64,000 bases of DNA. Origin: Microvirga sp. 3-52 (lineage in GTDB: Bacteria > Pseudomonadota > Alphaproteobacteria > Rhizobiales > Beijerinckiaceae). The position numbers and the translations under genes are program-made. The stretch spans positions 1 to 64,000 of the forward strand of contig NZ_JAHAMK010000018.1 of the NCBI RefSeq assembly GCF_018383585.1, written 5' to 3'. The notes below the pieces were generated by a model that worked only from the letters and a program-made list of their open reading frames with translations, searched no databases and was not told where the DNA came from. Numbering within the stretch: the stretch's first letter is position 1; every line of letters starts with the position of its first letter. Of this stretch, positions 54,900 through 63,649 are shown piece after piece.

Positions 54900-56141
54900 C
54901 TATTCCGCCAGGATCACCGCCGCATCCGGCGCGAAGGTGACATAGACCTGCTCGTCCCAGTCGATGGGGTTCTCGACGAAGCGCGAGGCGTTGGCGCGGG
55001 TGACGCGCAGGATCTCGCCGGTGGCGAGCCTGACGCGATAGACCGTCCAGTCGCCGAGATAGCCGATATCCCACACCTCGCCGGTGAGCACATTGATGGC
55101 GGTGGGCCCCGGCGGGTCACGCTGGATCACCATCTTCTCGGGCCGCACCGCAATCGCCACCGCCTGTCCGGAATGCAGCACCTCGTCCGGATCGTCGATG
55201 GTGAGCGGCACTTGCGCCGACGGCGTCTTCACGCGCCACAGGCCATTCTCCTGGCCCTGCACATGGCCTTCCAGAATGTTCACGTCGCCCACGAACTCGG
55301 CGATGAAGCGAGTCCTGGGCTGCTCGTAGATCTCGCCCGGCGTCGCCACCTGCACAATCCGGCCATGGTCCATCACCGCGATCCTGTCGGCCATGGTCAT
55401 GGCCTCCTCCTGGTCATGGGTGACGACCACGAAGGTCATGTGGAGGTCGTGCTGAATGTCCATCAGCTCGAACTGGGTCTCCTCGCGCAGCTTCTTGTCG
55501 AGGGCCCCGAGAGGCTCGTCGAGCAGCAGCACCTTCGGCTTCTTGGCCAGCGCGCGGGCGAGCGCCACGCGCTGGCGCTGGCCGCCGGAGAGCTGGCTCG
55601 GATAGCGGCGGGCGAGCTTTTCGAGCTGGACGAGGCGCAGCATCTCGCCGACGCGCTCCGCGATCTGGTCCTTCGGCATGCCGTCCTGCTTCAGGCCGAA
55701 GGCGATGTTCTTCTCCACGCTCATGTGGGGGAAGAGCGCATAGGATTGGAACATCATGTTCACCGGCCGGCGATAGGGCGGCACGCCGGCGAGGTTCTGG
55801 TCGCCCAAGGTGATGCTGCCCTCGCTCGGCGTCTCGAAACCCGCAAGCATGCGCATGAGGGTGGTCTTGCCGCAGCCGGACGGGCCCAGCAGGCAGAAGA
55901 ACTCGCCTTCGAAGATGTTCAGGGAGAGATGATCCACCGCCACCGCATCACCGAAGCGCTTCGTGACGTTATCGAAGCGGATGAGCGGCTTGGCATTGGG
56001 ATCGGACCAGGGCGCGAAGGCGCGGCGCACGGCGCCAACGGAGGCAGATTTGCGGAACGGAGGAGGCAAGATGTTTTGACTTTGACCTTGGATGAGAAAA
56101 CCAGCCGGCAAGCTAGGATGTTCGGCCTCCAAGAACAACAA
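54900..56141 (-). CDS. potG: Polyamine-type ABC transporter ATP-binding protein PotG
   Basis: ATPase of a putrescine/spermidine-type importer. Walker A LLGPSGCGKTTLMRMLAG, signature QLSGGQRQRVALARALA, Walker B VLLLDEPLGALD, and a C-terminal TOBE domain. The conserved part starts at about RRAFAPWSDPNAKPLIRF; the first 40 residues from the TTG at 56141 are uncertain. No potF (binding protein) lies in the cluster. Confidence 0.88.
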   Translation of the reverse strand: MLFLEAEHPSLPAGFLIQGQSQNILPPPFRKSASVGAVRRAFAPWSDPNAKPLIRFDNVTKRFGDAVAVDHLSLNIFEGEFFCLLGPSGCGKTTLMRMLAGFETPSEGSITLGDQNLAGVPPYRRPVNMMFQSYALFPHMSVEKNIAFGLKQDGMPKDQIAERVGEMLRLVQLEKLARRYPSQLSGGQRQRVALARALAKKPKVLLLDEPLGALDKKLREETQFELMDIQHDLHMTFVVVTHDQEEAMTMADRIAVMDHGRIVQVATPGEIYEQPRTRFIAEFVGDVNILEGHVQGQENGLWRVKTPSAQVPLTIDDPDEVLHSGQAVAIAVRPEKMVIQRDPPGPTAINVLTGEVWDIGYLGDWTVYRVRLATGEILRVTRANASRFVENPIDWDEQVYVTFAPDAAVILAE

Positions 56142-56258
56142 CTTAAACGCCCCGGTTCACCGGCCTGAGAACGGCATCTGACGCAACCCTGCCCTGTCGG
56201 ATTTGAGCCGCACAGGTCTTGAAGCTCCCTTGGAATCCCGGCAACAGGCCCTCATATC

Positions 56259-56272
56259 GTTAGGACCCTAAT
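56259..56272. promoter_or_regulatory. Candidate MarR operator
   Basis: TTAGG-AC-CCTAA, a 12-bp palindrome at 56260-56271, in the potG/marR divergent gap and close to the marR start. MarR proteins often autorepress from such sites. Weak evidence. Confidence 0.35.
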
Positions 56273-56284
56273 AATTTGCCCCCT

Positions 56285-56728
56285 ATGATGGTCATGACCA
56301 CTCCCTCCAAATCGGCCTTTTCCGAGGAACTCTGGAAGACCAGCCGGAAAATGCGCACCCTGTTCGATGCCCGCGTTCGGGCCAAAGGGCTGACTTTGGC
56401 ACGGGCACGCGCCCTGATCCTTCTCGGCAAAAAGGACTGCGTGACTCAGACGGAACTTGCAGATGCGCTCGAGATCGAGGGTCCGACCCTGGTCCCGCTC
56501 CTCGATGGCCTGGAGAAGCAGGGCCTGATCGAGCGCCAGCCAGTGGACGGCGACAGGCGCGCCAAGCAGATCGCCCTTACGGCGGCAGGACAGGAGCAGG
56601 CTGCTTACGTCGACGCACTCGTCAAGGAATTCCGCAGCGATGTCCTGAAAGATGTCAGCGAAGACGATCTAAAGGCCGCCATCCGCGTTTTCCACGCCAT
56701 GGGCCGGAACATCGAGGCCGCAAGCTGA
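56285..56728 (+). CDS. MarR-family transcriptional regulator
   Basis: 147 aa winged helix protein: LTLARARALILLGKKDCVTQTELADALEIEGPTLVPLLDGLEKQGLIERQ covers the MarR helix-turn-helix, followed by the DGDRRAKQI wing. Start among several close ATGs; 56285 chosen. It precedes a MFS/HlyD pair, so it probably controls efflux in response to a phenolic or other lipophilic compound. Confidence 0.88.
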   Translation: MMVMTTPSKSAFSEELWKTSRKMRTLFDARVRAKGLTLARARALILLGKKDCVTQTELADALEIEGPTLVPLLDGLEKQGLIERQPVDGDRRAKQIALTAAGQEQAAYVDALVKEFRSDVLKDVSEDDLKAAIRVFHAMGRNIEAAS

Positions 56729-56735
56729 TGATGGT

Positions 56736-58433
56736 GTGCTTCCGGTGACAGCAGCGTCCGATAATCCGACCGGTACTGCCAACGCTCACGGCTCTGAGAT
56801 CAAGAGCCCTTCGAAGCCGTTGGAGCCGCAGGCGCCGCCCGCCCCTCCGGCGGCGCCTGCTCCCATGCCTCGGCCTCGGGCGGCCCTGTATATGCTGGCC
56901 TCCCTCCTCCTGTCCCTGACCCAGGGGCTGGGAATGAACCTGGCCGCGGCGAACCTGCCCCAGCTTCAGGGGCCGCTCGGTGCCACCACCAACGAGGTCA
57001 CATGGCTGATCGCCGCCTACATGGCGCCGAACGTCAGTCTCTCGCTGATTCTCGTGAAGGTCAGAGCCCAGTTCGGCCTGCGCAACTTCGCGGAGCTGAG
57101 CATTCTCGGGTTCGTACTCGTGATGCTGCTGCACATCTTCGTGCGGGACCTGCAATCGGCTCTCATCGTGCGCTTCTTCAGCGGCATCGCGGCGGCGCCC
57201 ATTTCCACGCTCGCCTTTCTGTACATGCTGGAACCGCTTCCACCGGCCAAGAAGCTGAGCATCGGGCAACCGCTCGTTCTCACGAACATCGCGATCGGCG
57301 CGCCCCTGGCCCGCCTGATCTCGCCCGAACTTCTGATGGTCGGAGACTGGCACGGCCTGTATCTGTTCGAGATCGCCCTTGCCATGATGGCCTTCGCGGC
57401 CGTGTATCTCCTGCCTCTCACACCGCCGCCCCGGGCCAAGGTCATCCACTGGCTCGATGTCGTCAGCTATCTCTTCATCGCCGTCGGATTCGGCCTCATC
57501 GCCATGGTGTTCGCGCTGGGGCGGGTCTACTGGTGGTTCGAAGCGCCCTGGCTCGGCGTCATGCTCGCCGTCGGACTGGCATCGCTCACCTGCGCGATCG
57601 TGATCGAGCTCAATCGCGAAAATCCCTTTCTGGATATCCGCTGGCTCACCAGCAAGGAAATCCTGCATCTCGCCGGCATCCTCCTGATCTTCCGTCTTCT
57701 CATGTCGGAGCAGACTGCCGGGTCCTACGCGTTCTTCCAGGTCCTGGGGCTGCAGAACGACCAGATGACGACCCTGTCCCTGGTGGTCATCGGATCCTCC
57801 GTCGCCGCGGGCCTGGCCTATATCACCCTGGTCAAGCCTGGCCGGGAGAATGCGGCCCAGATGGTCGCCCTGGGCCTGCTCCTGGTCGGCGCCCTCATGG
57901 ACAGCAACGCGACGAGCCTGACGAGGCCCGAGCAGATGTATGTGAGCCAGGCCCTGATCGCTGCGGCCGGCGTTCTCTTCCTGCCGCCCGCCATGGCGGC
58001 GGGGCTGACGCTGGCGCTGAAGCGGGGACCGACCTTCATTCTGAATTTCATCGTCGTCTTCCTGACGACGCAGAGCCTTGGCGGTGTGATCGGATCAGCG
58101 CTTGTCGGCACCTTCATCACCTGGCGCACGAGGTTCCATCTCCAGGCGCTGGCCGACCATCTCGCGTCGACGGACCCGCTCGTCTCTCAGCGCATCGCGC
58201 AGCTTGCGACGACCTTTGGCCGGGTGATCACGGACCGATCCCTGCTCAACGCGGAAGGCGTGGCGCTCCTCGGCCAGCAGGTCACCCGCGAGGCTACCGT
58301 GCTAGCCTATAACGACGCCTTCCTGGCCATCGCCCTCTTCGCCGCCTGCACGATTGCAGTGATGATCCTTCACCTTGCGATCCGGGCGATCCGCAAAAGC
58401 CTCTCACCTGAACCGCAACCGGCCGTCAGCTAA
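56736..58433 (+). CDS. MFS efflux transporter
   Basis: 565 aa with a proline-rich cytosolic N-terminus (about 45 aa) and some 14 helices, DHA2-like. EVTWLIAAYMAPNVSLSL is the motif-1 region. Starts at a GTG eight bases after marR and is followed seven bases later by a HlyD gene, so the three form one operon. Substrate unknown. Confidence 0.85.
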   Translation: MLPVTAASDNPTGTANAHGSEIKSPSKPLEPQAPPAPPAAPAPMPRPRAALYMLASLLLSLTQGLGMNLAAANLPQLQGPLGATTNEVTWLIAAYMAPNVSLSLILVKVRAQFGLRNFAELSILGFVLVMLLHIFVRDLQSALIVRFFSGIAAAPISTLAFLYMLEPLPPAKKLSIGQPLVLTNIAIGAPLARLISPELLMVGDWHGLYLFEIALAMMAFAAVYLLPLTPPPRAKVIHWLDVVSYLFIAVGFGLIAMVFALGRVYWWFEAPWLGVMLAVGLASLTCAIVIELNRENPFLDIRWLTSKEILHLAGILLIFRLLMSEQTAGSYAFFQVLGLQNDQMTTLSLVVIGSSVAAGLAYITLVKPGRENAAQMVALGLLLVGALMDSNATSLTRPEQMYVSQALIAAAGVLFLPPAMAAGLTLALKRGPTFILNFIVVFLTTQSLGGVIGSALVGTFITWRTRFHLQALADHLASTDPLVSQRIAQLATTFGRVITDRSLLNAEGVALLGQQVTREATVLAYNDAFLAIALFAACTIAVMILHLAIRAIRKSLSPEPQPAVS

Positions 58434-58440
58434 CATCGTC

Positions 58441-59487
58441 ATGACCAAATTCTTTCGTTCCTCCGCCACCATCATCGCCGCGATCATCGGCATCGCGGGC
58501 GTCGCCCTCGTGCTCTACGCATGGCGGCTGCCGCCCTTCACCAGTTCGATCCAGACCACCGACAACGCCTATGTGCGGGGTCAGATCACGGTCATCGCCC
58601 CGCAGCTCGCCGGTTATGTCGCCGAGGTGGCGGTACAAGACTTCCAGCACGTCAAGGCCGGACAGCTCCTGGTAAAGATCGACGACCGGATCTTCGAGCA
58701 GAAGCTGCAGCAGGCGAAAGCCACGCTGGCGAGCCAGCAGGCGGCCCTCACCAATTCCGAGCAGAAGGAGCGCTCGGATCGGGCGCGCATCGAATCGAGC
58801 CAAGCCCAGGTCGACAGCGCCAGGGCGGTTCTGAGTGCAGCAGAATCAAGCTGGAACAGGATCGCGCCACTCCTGGAACGCGGCGTCGCAACGCAGAGCC
58901 AGGCGGACCAGGCCCGCGCCTCCTTGGATCAGGCGACCGCCTCGCTGCACCAAGCGGAGGCGGCGCTGACCGTCTCCCGCCAGGATCTCGCCTCCACGCT
59001 CGTCAACCGCCAGTCTCTCGGAGCGGCGGTCGAAGGCGCGCAGGCCGCCGTCCGGCTGGCCGAGATCGACCTGCAGAACACGCGCATCGTGGCGCCCGAG
59101 GACGGGCAACTCGGCGAAGTCGGCGCACGGCTCGGCCAGTATGTCTCTGCCGGCACGCAGCTGCTCTCCCTCGTGCCGGAACGGATCTGGGTGATCGCGA
59201 ACTTCAAGGAAACCCAGTTGTCAGGCATGGAAGTCGGCCAGAGCGTCACTTTCACCGTCGATGCACTCCAGCATGCCGAACTGAAAGGCCATATCGAGCG
59301 CTTCTCGCCGGCTGCAGGCTCGGAATTCAGCGTGATCCGGACCGACAACGCCACCGGCAATTTCACGAAGGTTGCACAGCGGGTCCCGGTGCGCATCGCC
59401 ATCGATCCCGGACAAGCGCTGACGGAGCGTCTTGCGCCCGGCATGTCGGTGATCGTCAGCGTGGACACGCGGGCAAAGCGCTCCTGA
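58441..59487 (+). CDS. HlyD/EmrA-family membrane fusion protein
   Basis: 348 aa periplasmic adaptor: N-terminal anchor helix, TTDNAYVRGQITVIAPQLAGYVAEVAV (lipoyl half), a long coiled coil (about 85-195) and a second lipoyl half with IVAPEDGQLGE, then beta-barrel. Links the upstream MFS pump to an outer-membrane channel not encoded here. Confidence 0.9.
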   Translation: MTKFFRSSATIIAAIIGIAGVALVLYAWRLPPFTSSIQTTDNAYVRGQITVIAPQLAGYVAEVAVQDFQHVKAGQLLVKIDDRIFEQKLQQAKATLASQQAALTNSEQKERSDRARIESSQAQVDSARAVLSAAESSWNRIAPLLERGVATQSQADQARASLDQATASLHQAEAALTVSRQDLASTLVNRQSLGAAVEGAQAAVRLAEIDLQNTRIVAPEDGQLGEVGARLGQYVSAGTQLLSLVPERIWVIANFKETQLSGMEVGQSVTFTVDALQHAELKGHIERFSPAAGSEFSVIRTDNATGNFTKVAQRVPVRIAIDPGQALTERLAPGMSVIVSVDTRAKRS

Positions 59488-59601
59488 GCAACTGAGGAAA
59501 ATGCGCTCTGTAGCGCGGCGCTCCACAGGTTCGGGATGGCCGGCACGACGCCGGATGAGCCGCAGCCTTTCGCTCGTCCCTCCGCGTCGTCACTTCCTCC
59601 A

Positions 59602-59691
59602 CGTCATCACCGGGCTTGTCCCGGTGACCCCGATAGCGAGAGGCGCCGCAGTCTTCCGATCGGGATGGCCGGGTCAAGCCCGGCCATGACG
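59602..59691 (+). repeat. 90-bp REP-like element, copy A
   Basis: CGTCAT/ATGACG ends, hairpins CACCGGG/CCCGGTG and GGCCGGG/CCCGGCC, and CCCGAT/ATCGGG pairing. Same length and layout as the cobN copy. Confidence 0.88.
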
Positions 59692-59778
59692 GGAGAGGGT
59701 GTGACCCAGGACAGTGGCATACCCCGCTTCGGTCATCACCGTTCCCGCCCGGTCATCACCGGCCCTCGGATCCTCCCC

Positions 59779-59868
59779 CGTCATCACCGGCCTTGTGCCG
59801 GTGAACCCGACGCGAAGAGCACAGCGCCTAATAGGGTCGGGATGGCCGGCACAAGGCCGGCCATGACG
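59779..59868 (+). repeat. 90-bp REP-like element, copy B
   Basis: CGTCAT/ATGACG ends, hairpins CACCGGC/GCCGGTG and GGCCGGC/GCCGGCC, and CCCGAC/GTCGGG pairing. Compared with copy A, paired positions change together, keeping every stem. Confidence 0.88.
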
Positions 59869-60014
59869 AAGGAGCGTATGACCAGGGACAGCGCTACTCT
59901 CGGAGGGACGCACCATGGAGAAGGGATCCATCCGCACGCTTCATGTGGCGTAGATCCCTCTATCCTCGCAGATGCCGGCCGGCGATGACGCTGAACGGGC
60001 ACCCGACCGGCGCC

Positions 60015-61607
60015 TTAATGTCCCCCGCCTCCTGCGGGAGACGCGCGTGGCTTCTCGATGAAGGGCAAGGCGCAGACCAGTCCCAGGAACAGCACGGTCA
60101 GGAGCAGGAACACGTCGGCGAACGACATCACCAGAGCCTCCCGCCTGACCATGTTCGACATGGTCTTGATCGCCGCGGCGTTGGCATCCATGCCGAGCCC
60201 CTGGAACCTCATGGTCAGGGCGTTGAGGGTCTCCATCGCGGTGGAGCTGTCCCAGGTGACGCTCTCGCGCAGGCGCTGGAGATGCAGGTCGGTTCGGTCG
60301 TTCAGGAGCGTGTTGATGACCGCCAGACCCACCGCGCCGCCGAGATTGCGGGTGAGATTGTAAAGACCCGACGCATTCTTGATCCGGTCCGGCGGCAGCG
60401 TTCCGAGGGCGATGTTGTTGATCGGCACCATGCAGATCATGAGGCCGACGCCGCGGAGGATCTGCGGCACGAACAGCTCCCAGAAATCCCAGTCCTTGGT
60501 CAGGCCCGTGATCTGCCAGGTGCCGAGAGCGAAGGCACCAAAGCCGATGGCCATCATGAGCCTCGGATCCATCTTGCGCGACAGCATTCCCGCCACCGGC
60601 GCCATGAGGAACATGGTGGCGCCGGTCACGAACATGGTCTCGCCGATCTGCAGGGACGAATAGCCCCTCACCCGTGCCAGATAGACCGGGTAGAGATAAG
60701 TCAGGCCGTAGAGGCCGATGCCCATGACGAAGCTGAAGGACGAGCCCGCCAGGAAGTTCCGGTCGGCGAAGGCGCGCAGGTCCACGATCGGCTGCTTGGC
60801 CGTGAACGCCCGGTAGAAGAAGCCGGCCGCCCCGATGACGCAGACGATAAAGAGGATCAGCACCGCTTCGTCCTGGAACCACTCGTTGCTGGGCCCCTCC
60901 TCCAGCACGTATTCAAGGCTGCCGAGGAAAGCCGCCATGAAGCCGAGGCCGGCCCAGTCAAAGGACTTGAACAGGCTGAAATCCGGCTCGTCGAAATCGA
61001 CGAGCAGATAGGTCGATACCGTGACGAGGATGCCCGGCACGATGTTGACGAGGAACAGCCAGTGCCAGGAGAAAAGATCCGTCAGGTAGCCGCCGAGCGT
61101 CGGGCCGATGGTGGGCGCGAGCGTCGCCACGAGGCCGATGATCGGCGAGATGACCGGCCGCTTTTCCGGCGGGAAGATCGTGAAGGCCGAGGCGAAGACC
61201 GTCGGGATCATGCCGCCGCCGATGAAGCCCTGCAGCGCACGGTAGACGATCATCTGCTCGATGTTCGTCGCCGTCGCGCACATGAAGCTCATGAACGTGA
61301 AGCCGCCGGACGCGATGACGAACATCCAGCGGGTCGACAGCACGCGCGACAGCGTGCCCGAGAGCGGGATCATGATCACTTCCGCGATCAGATAGCTCGT
61401 TTGCACCCAGGAGATTTCTTCCGACGAGGCAGACAAACCAGCCTGGATCTCGGCGAGCGAGGCCGAGACGATCTGGATATCCAGGATCGCCATGAACATG
61501 CCGAAGACCATGCAGAAGAACGCGAAGGTCCGGCGCCGGTCGAGCGGCGCCGGCTTCGCGGCAGGCATGCCTTGAGGCTTGGCTTGGATGGCAGCCGATG
61601 CGGCCAT
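60015..61607 (-). CDS. emrB: DHA2-type MFS efflux transporter (EmrB-like)
   Basis: 530 aa, 14 helices. ILDIQIVSASLAEIQAGLSASSEEISWVQTSYLI is the EmrB start region; RALQGFIGGGMIPTVFASAF is motif C/D. Transcribed with emrA (six bases apart). Converges on the other efflux operon. Confidence 0.92.
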   Translation of the reverse strand: MAASAAIQAKPQGMPAAKPAPLDRRRTFAFFCMVFGMFMAILDIQIVSASLAEIQAGLSASSEEISWVQTSYLIAEVIMIPLSGTLSRVLSTRWMFVIASGGFTFMSFMCATATNIEQMIVYRALQGFIGGGMIPTVFASAFTIFPPEKRPVISPIIGLVATLAPTIGPTLGGYLTDLFSWHWLFLVNIVPGILVTVSTYLLVDFDEPDFSLFKSFDWAGLGFMAAFLGSLEYVLEEGPSNEWFQDEAVLILFIVCVIGAAGFFYRAFTAKQPIVDLRAFADRNFLAGSSFSFVMGIGLYGLTYLYPVYLARVRGYSSLQIGETMFVTGATMFLMAPVAGMLSRKMDPRLMMAIGFGAFALGTWQITGLTKDWDFWELFVPQILRGVGLMICMVPINNIALGTLPPDRIKNASGLYNLTRNLGGAVGLAVINTLLNDRTDLHLQRLRESVTWDSSTAMETLNALTMRFQGLGMDANAAAIKTMSNMVRREALVMSFADVFLLLTVLFLGLVCALPFIEKPRASPAGGGGH

Positions 61608-61613
61608 TGTGTC

Positions 61614-62798
61614 TTACTCTTTGACGCTGGCCGTCTTGGCAGGCTCGGCCGAAGTGCGCGTATCCACGTCGACGACCACCGACAGGCCCGGGCGCAGGAG
61701 ACCCTGCTGGGCGATCTCGGGGCTGACGGTGACGCGGACGGGCACGCGCTGGACGATCTTGGTGAAATTGCCGGTGGCATTCTCCGGCGGCAGCAGGCTG
61801 AACACCGCACCGGACGCAGGCGAAACGCTCTCCACCGTGCCGACAATGTCGGAATCGGGGAAGGCATCGACCTTCACATGCACCTTCTGACCAGGCTTCA
61901 GGGAGACGAGCTGCGTCTCCTTGAAGTTGGCATCCACATGGACGCTGGTCAGCGGGACGAGGGCCGCGAGACGGGCGCCGGGCTGCACATAGGTGCCGAC
62001 CTCCATGGCCTTGTTGCCGATGACGCCATCGACCGGCGCACGGATCTCGGTGAAGGAGAGATCACGTTCAGCCTTCTCGACGGATGTCCGGTACTCGGCG
62101 GCAAGGCGCTCGCCCTCGTTCTGCTGAGCGGCCAGAACCTGGACATTCGCTTGAGCGGCGGCCAGCGCCGCCTGGGCGCTTTTGACCTCAGCATTGGCAC
62201 GGTCACGGGCGGCCTTGGCGTTCTCGAGCGCGGCGCGGCTGGTGTAGTCGGACCGGGCGAGCTGCTGCTGGCGGGCATAGTCGCTCTCGGCCCGTTCGGC
62301 CTCGGCCTGCGCGCTGGCGATCTGCGCCTCGGCCTGTGCCGCAGAGGCCCGGCCCGACTCGATCTGGCGTCCGATGCGCGTGATGGCGCTCTGCTGGGTC
62401 GCAAGCTTGTCCTTGGCGGATTGAAGAGCGAGGCGGTAATCGCCGTCGTCGATCTTGGCGATCAGGTCGCCTGCCTTGACGCTCTGGTTGTTCGTGATCG
62501 CGACGGAGGATACGTAGCCGGAGATCTTGGCCGACAGGATCGTGATGTCGGCCTGCACATAGGCGTCATCGGTCGAAACCATGAAGCGCCCATCGGTCCA
62601 CCAGTGGAAACCCTCATAGCCGCCGAACGCGAGGGCGGCCGCCAGAATGGCCAGGATGACCGGCTTCTTGCCCCATCCCTTCCTGTCGGCCTTCGGCGAT
62701 GTCACGACGGGAGCGGCCGCCTGGACAGGCTGTCCTTCCCTAGCCGTCTCCGGGCGGTCGTCCTTGGCGCCCTGCTCAAACTCGTCCCGATAAACCAT
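61614..62798 (-). CDS. emrA: EmrA-like membrane fusion protein
   Basis: 394 aa adaptor. Cytosolic N-terminus, anchor helix (KPVILAILAAALAFGGYEGF), STDDAYVQADITILSAKISGYVSSV lipoyl half, long coiled coil, and FTEIRAPVDGVIG second half. GAGG lies before the ATG at 62798; frame extends to 62939. First gene of emrAB, divergent from tetR. Confidence 0.92.
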   Translation of the reverse strand: MVYRDEFEQGAKDDRPETAREGQPVQAAAPVVTSPKADRKGWGKKPVILAILAAALAFGGYEGFHWWTDGRFMVSTDDAYVQADITILSAKISGYVSSVAITNNQSVKAGDLIAKIDDGDYRLALQSAKDKLATQQSAITRIGRQIESGRASAAQAEAQIASAQAEAERAESDYARQQQLARSDYTSRAALENAKAARDRANAEVKSAQAALAAAQANVQVLAAQQNEGERLAAEYRTSVEKAERDLSFTEIRAPVDGVIGNKAMEVGTYVQPGARLAALVPLTSVHVDANFKETQLVSLKPGQKVHVKVDAFPDSDIVGTVESVSPASGAVFSLLPPENATGNFTKIVQRVPVRVTVSPEIAQQGLLRPGLSVVVDVDTRTSAEPAKTASVKE

Positions 62799-62894
62799 AT
62801 GAACCTCTGCAAGCCAACTAAAAGCCCTTGAGCCGAAAAGGTTCGGGCTTATCGTTGCAGCCTTGATCTCTATTGAATGCCTGCCATATATGAG

Positions 62895-62915
62895 TTGACC
62901 GAACCGTTCGGTCAA
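62895..62915. promoter_or_regulatory. TetR operator palindrome
   Basis: Arms TTGACCGAAC and GTTCGGTCAA around one C form a perfect 21-bp palindrome, in the gap between emrA and tetR. Typical size and position for a TetR operator controlling both genes. Confidence 0.8.
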
Positions 62916-62947
62916 TAGCTGAAACACAAAAGGAAACAAGATTGGCC

Positions 62948-63649
62948 ATGAGCGCCGTCCATCACCGTACTCACGATCAGAACCTTTCTGCCCACGGGGA
63001 AGAAAGCACCGAAAGCGCCAAGAGGCGCCAGATCCTGGAGGGTGCCCGCAAGGTCTTCCTGGCAGAGGGGTTCGACGGCGCGAGCATGGGCGAGATCGCC
63101 AAGGTCGCGGGTGTTTCCAAAGGCACCCTCTACGTCTACTTCGACAGCAAGGAGAGCCTCTTCGCGGCTCTGACCACGGAAGAGAAGCGGGGGCTGGCCG
63201 AGGTTCTGTTCAAGCTCGACGCCGACGATCCCGATGTCCGCGGCGCCCTGGAGACGCTTGGCATCAACTATCTGCGCCGCATGGGCAAGCCCGAGCACAT
63301 CTCCTCGATTCGAATGGTCATGGGCGCGGCCGAGAAGTTTCCCCGTCTGGGACAGGCCTTTTATGAGGCCGGCCCGTGCCAGGGCATTGCCCGTCTGAGC
63401 GCCTATTTCGATCACCAGGTCGCGGCCGGGCGATTGTCCATCGAGGATACGAGCGTCGCCGCGCAGCATCTCCTCGACCTTTGCGTCTCAGGCATGCTGC
63501 GCCGCCTGCTCTTTTCCGTGGGCGAGCCCCCGACAGAGGCCGAGATCCAGAAGAACGTTGAGAACGCGCTCCGGGTGTTTTTCGCGGCCTACGGCCCGAA
63601 AGACCCGTCTAATGATCCGTCTGCAGGGCCTCGGCTACGCGGGCTTTAA
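62948..63649 (+). CDS. TetR/AcrR-family regulator
   Basis: 233 aa. N-terminal helix-turn-helix RRQILEGARKVFLAEGFDGASMGEIAKVAGVSKGTLYVYFDSKESLF, then a ligand domain with a TetR_C pattern. A TTG at 62942 with AGGA seven bases upstream is an alternative start. Divergent from emrAB and next to a perfect operator, so most likely represses both. Its 3' end overlaps the next gene by 41 bp in convergent orientation. Confidence 0.9.
   Translation: MSAVHHRTHDQNLSAHGEESTESAKRRQILEGARKVFLAEGFDGASMGEIAKVAGVSKGTLYVYFDSKESLFAALTTEEKRGLAEVLFKLDADDPDVRGALETLGINYLRRMGKPEHISSIRMVMGAAEKFPRLGQAFYEAGPCQGIARLSAYFDHQVAAGRLSIEDTSVAAQHLLDLCVSGMLRRLLFSVGEPPTEAEIQKNVENALRVFFAAYGPKDPSNDPSAGPRLRGL

Larger units (their letters stand above)
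59488..60014. other. Intergenic region between convergent efflux operons, repeat-rich
   Basis: Two complete 90-bp REP-like copies plus degenerate half-copies (GGTCATCACCG near 59736 and 59751). An open frame across it is produced by the repeats and is not a gene. Confidence 0.7.

Noticed and set aside
59536-59988. A 150-codon frame over the REP copies
   Set aside because: Its product is the translation of the repeats (RHHR...PAMT twice); no start signal or independent sequence.
59943-62831. A 962-codon plus-strand open frame
   Set aside because: It is the antisense shadow of emrB and emrA, with low-complexity His/Arg/Glu-rich translation; the minus-strand genes have full family motifs.
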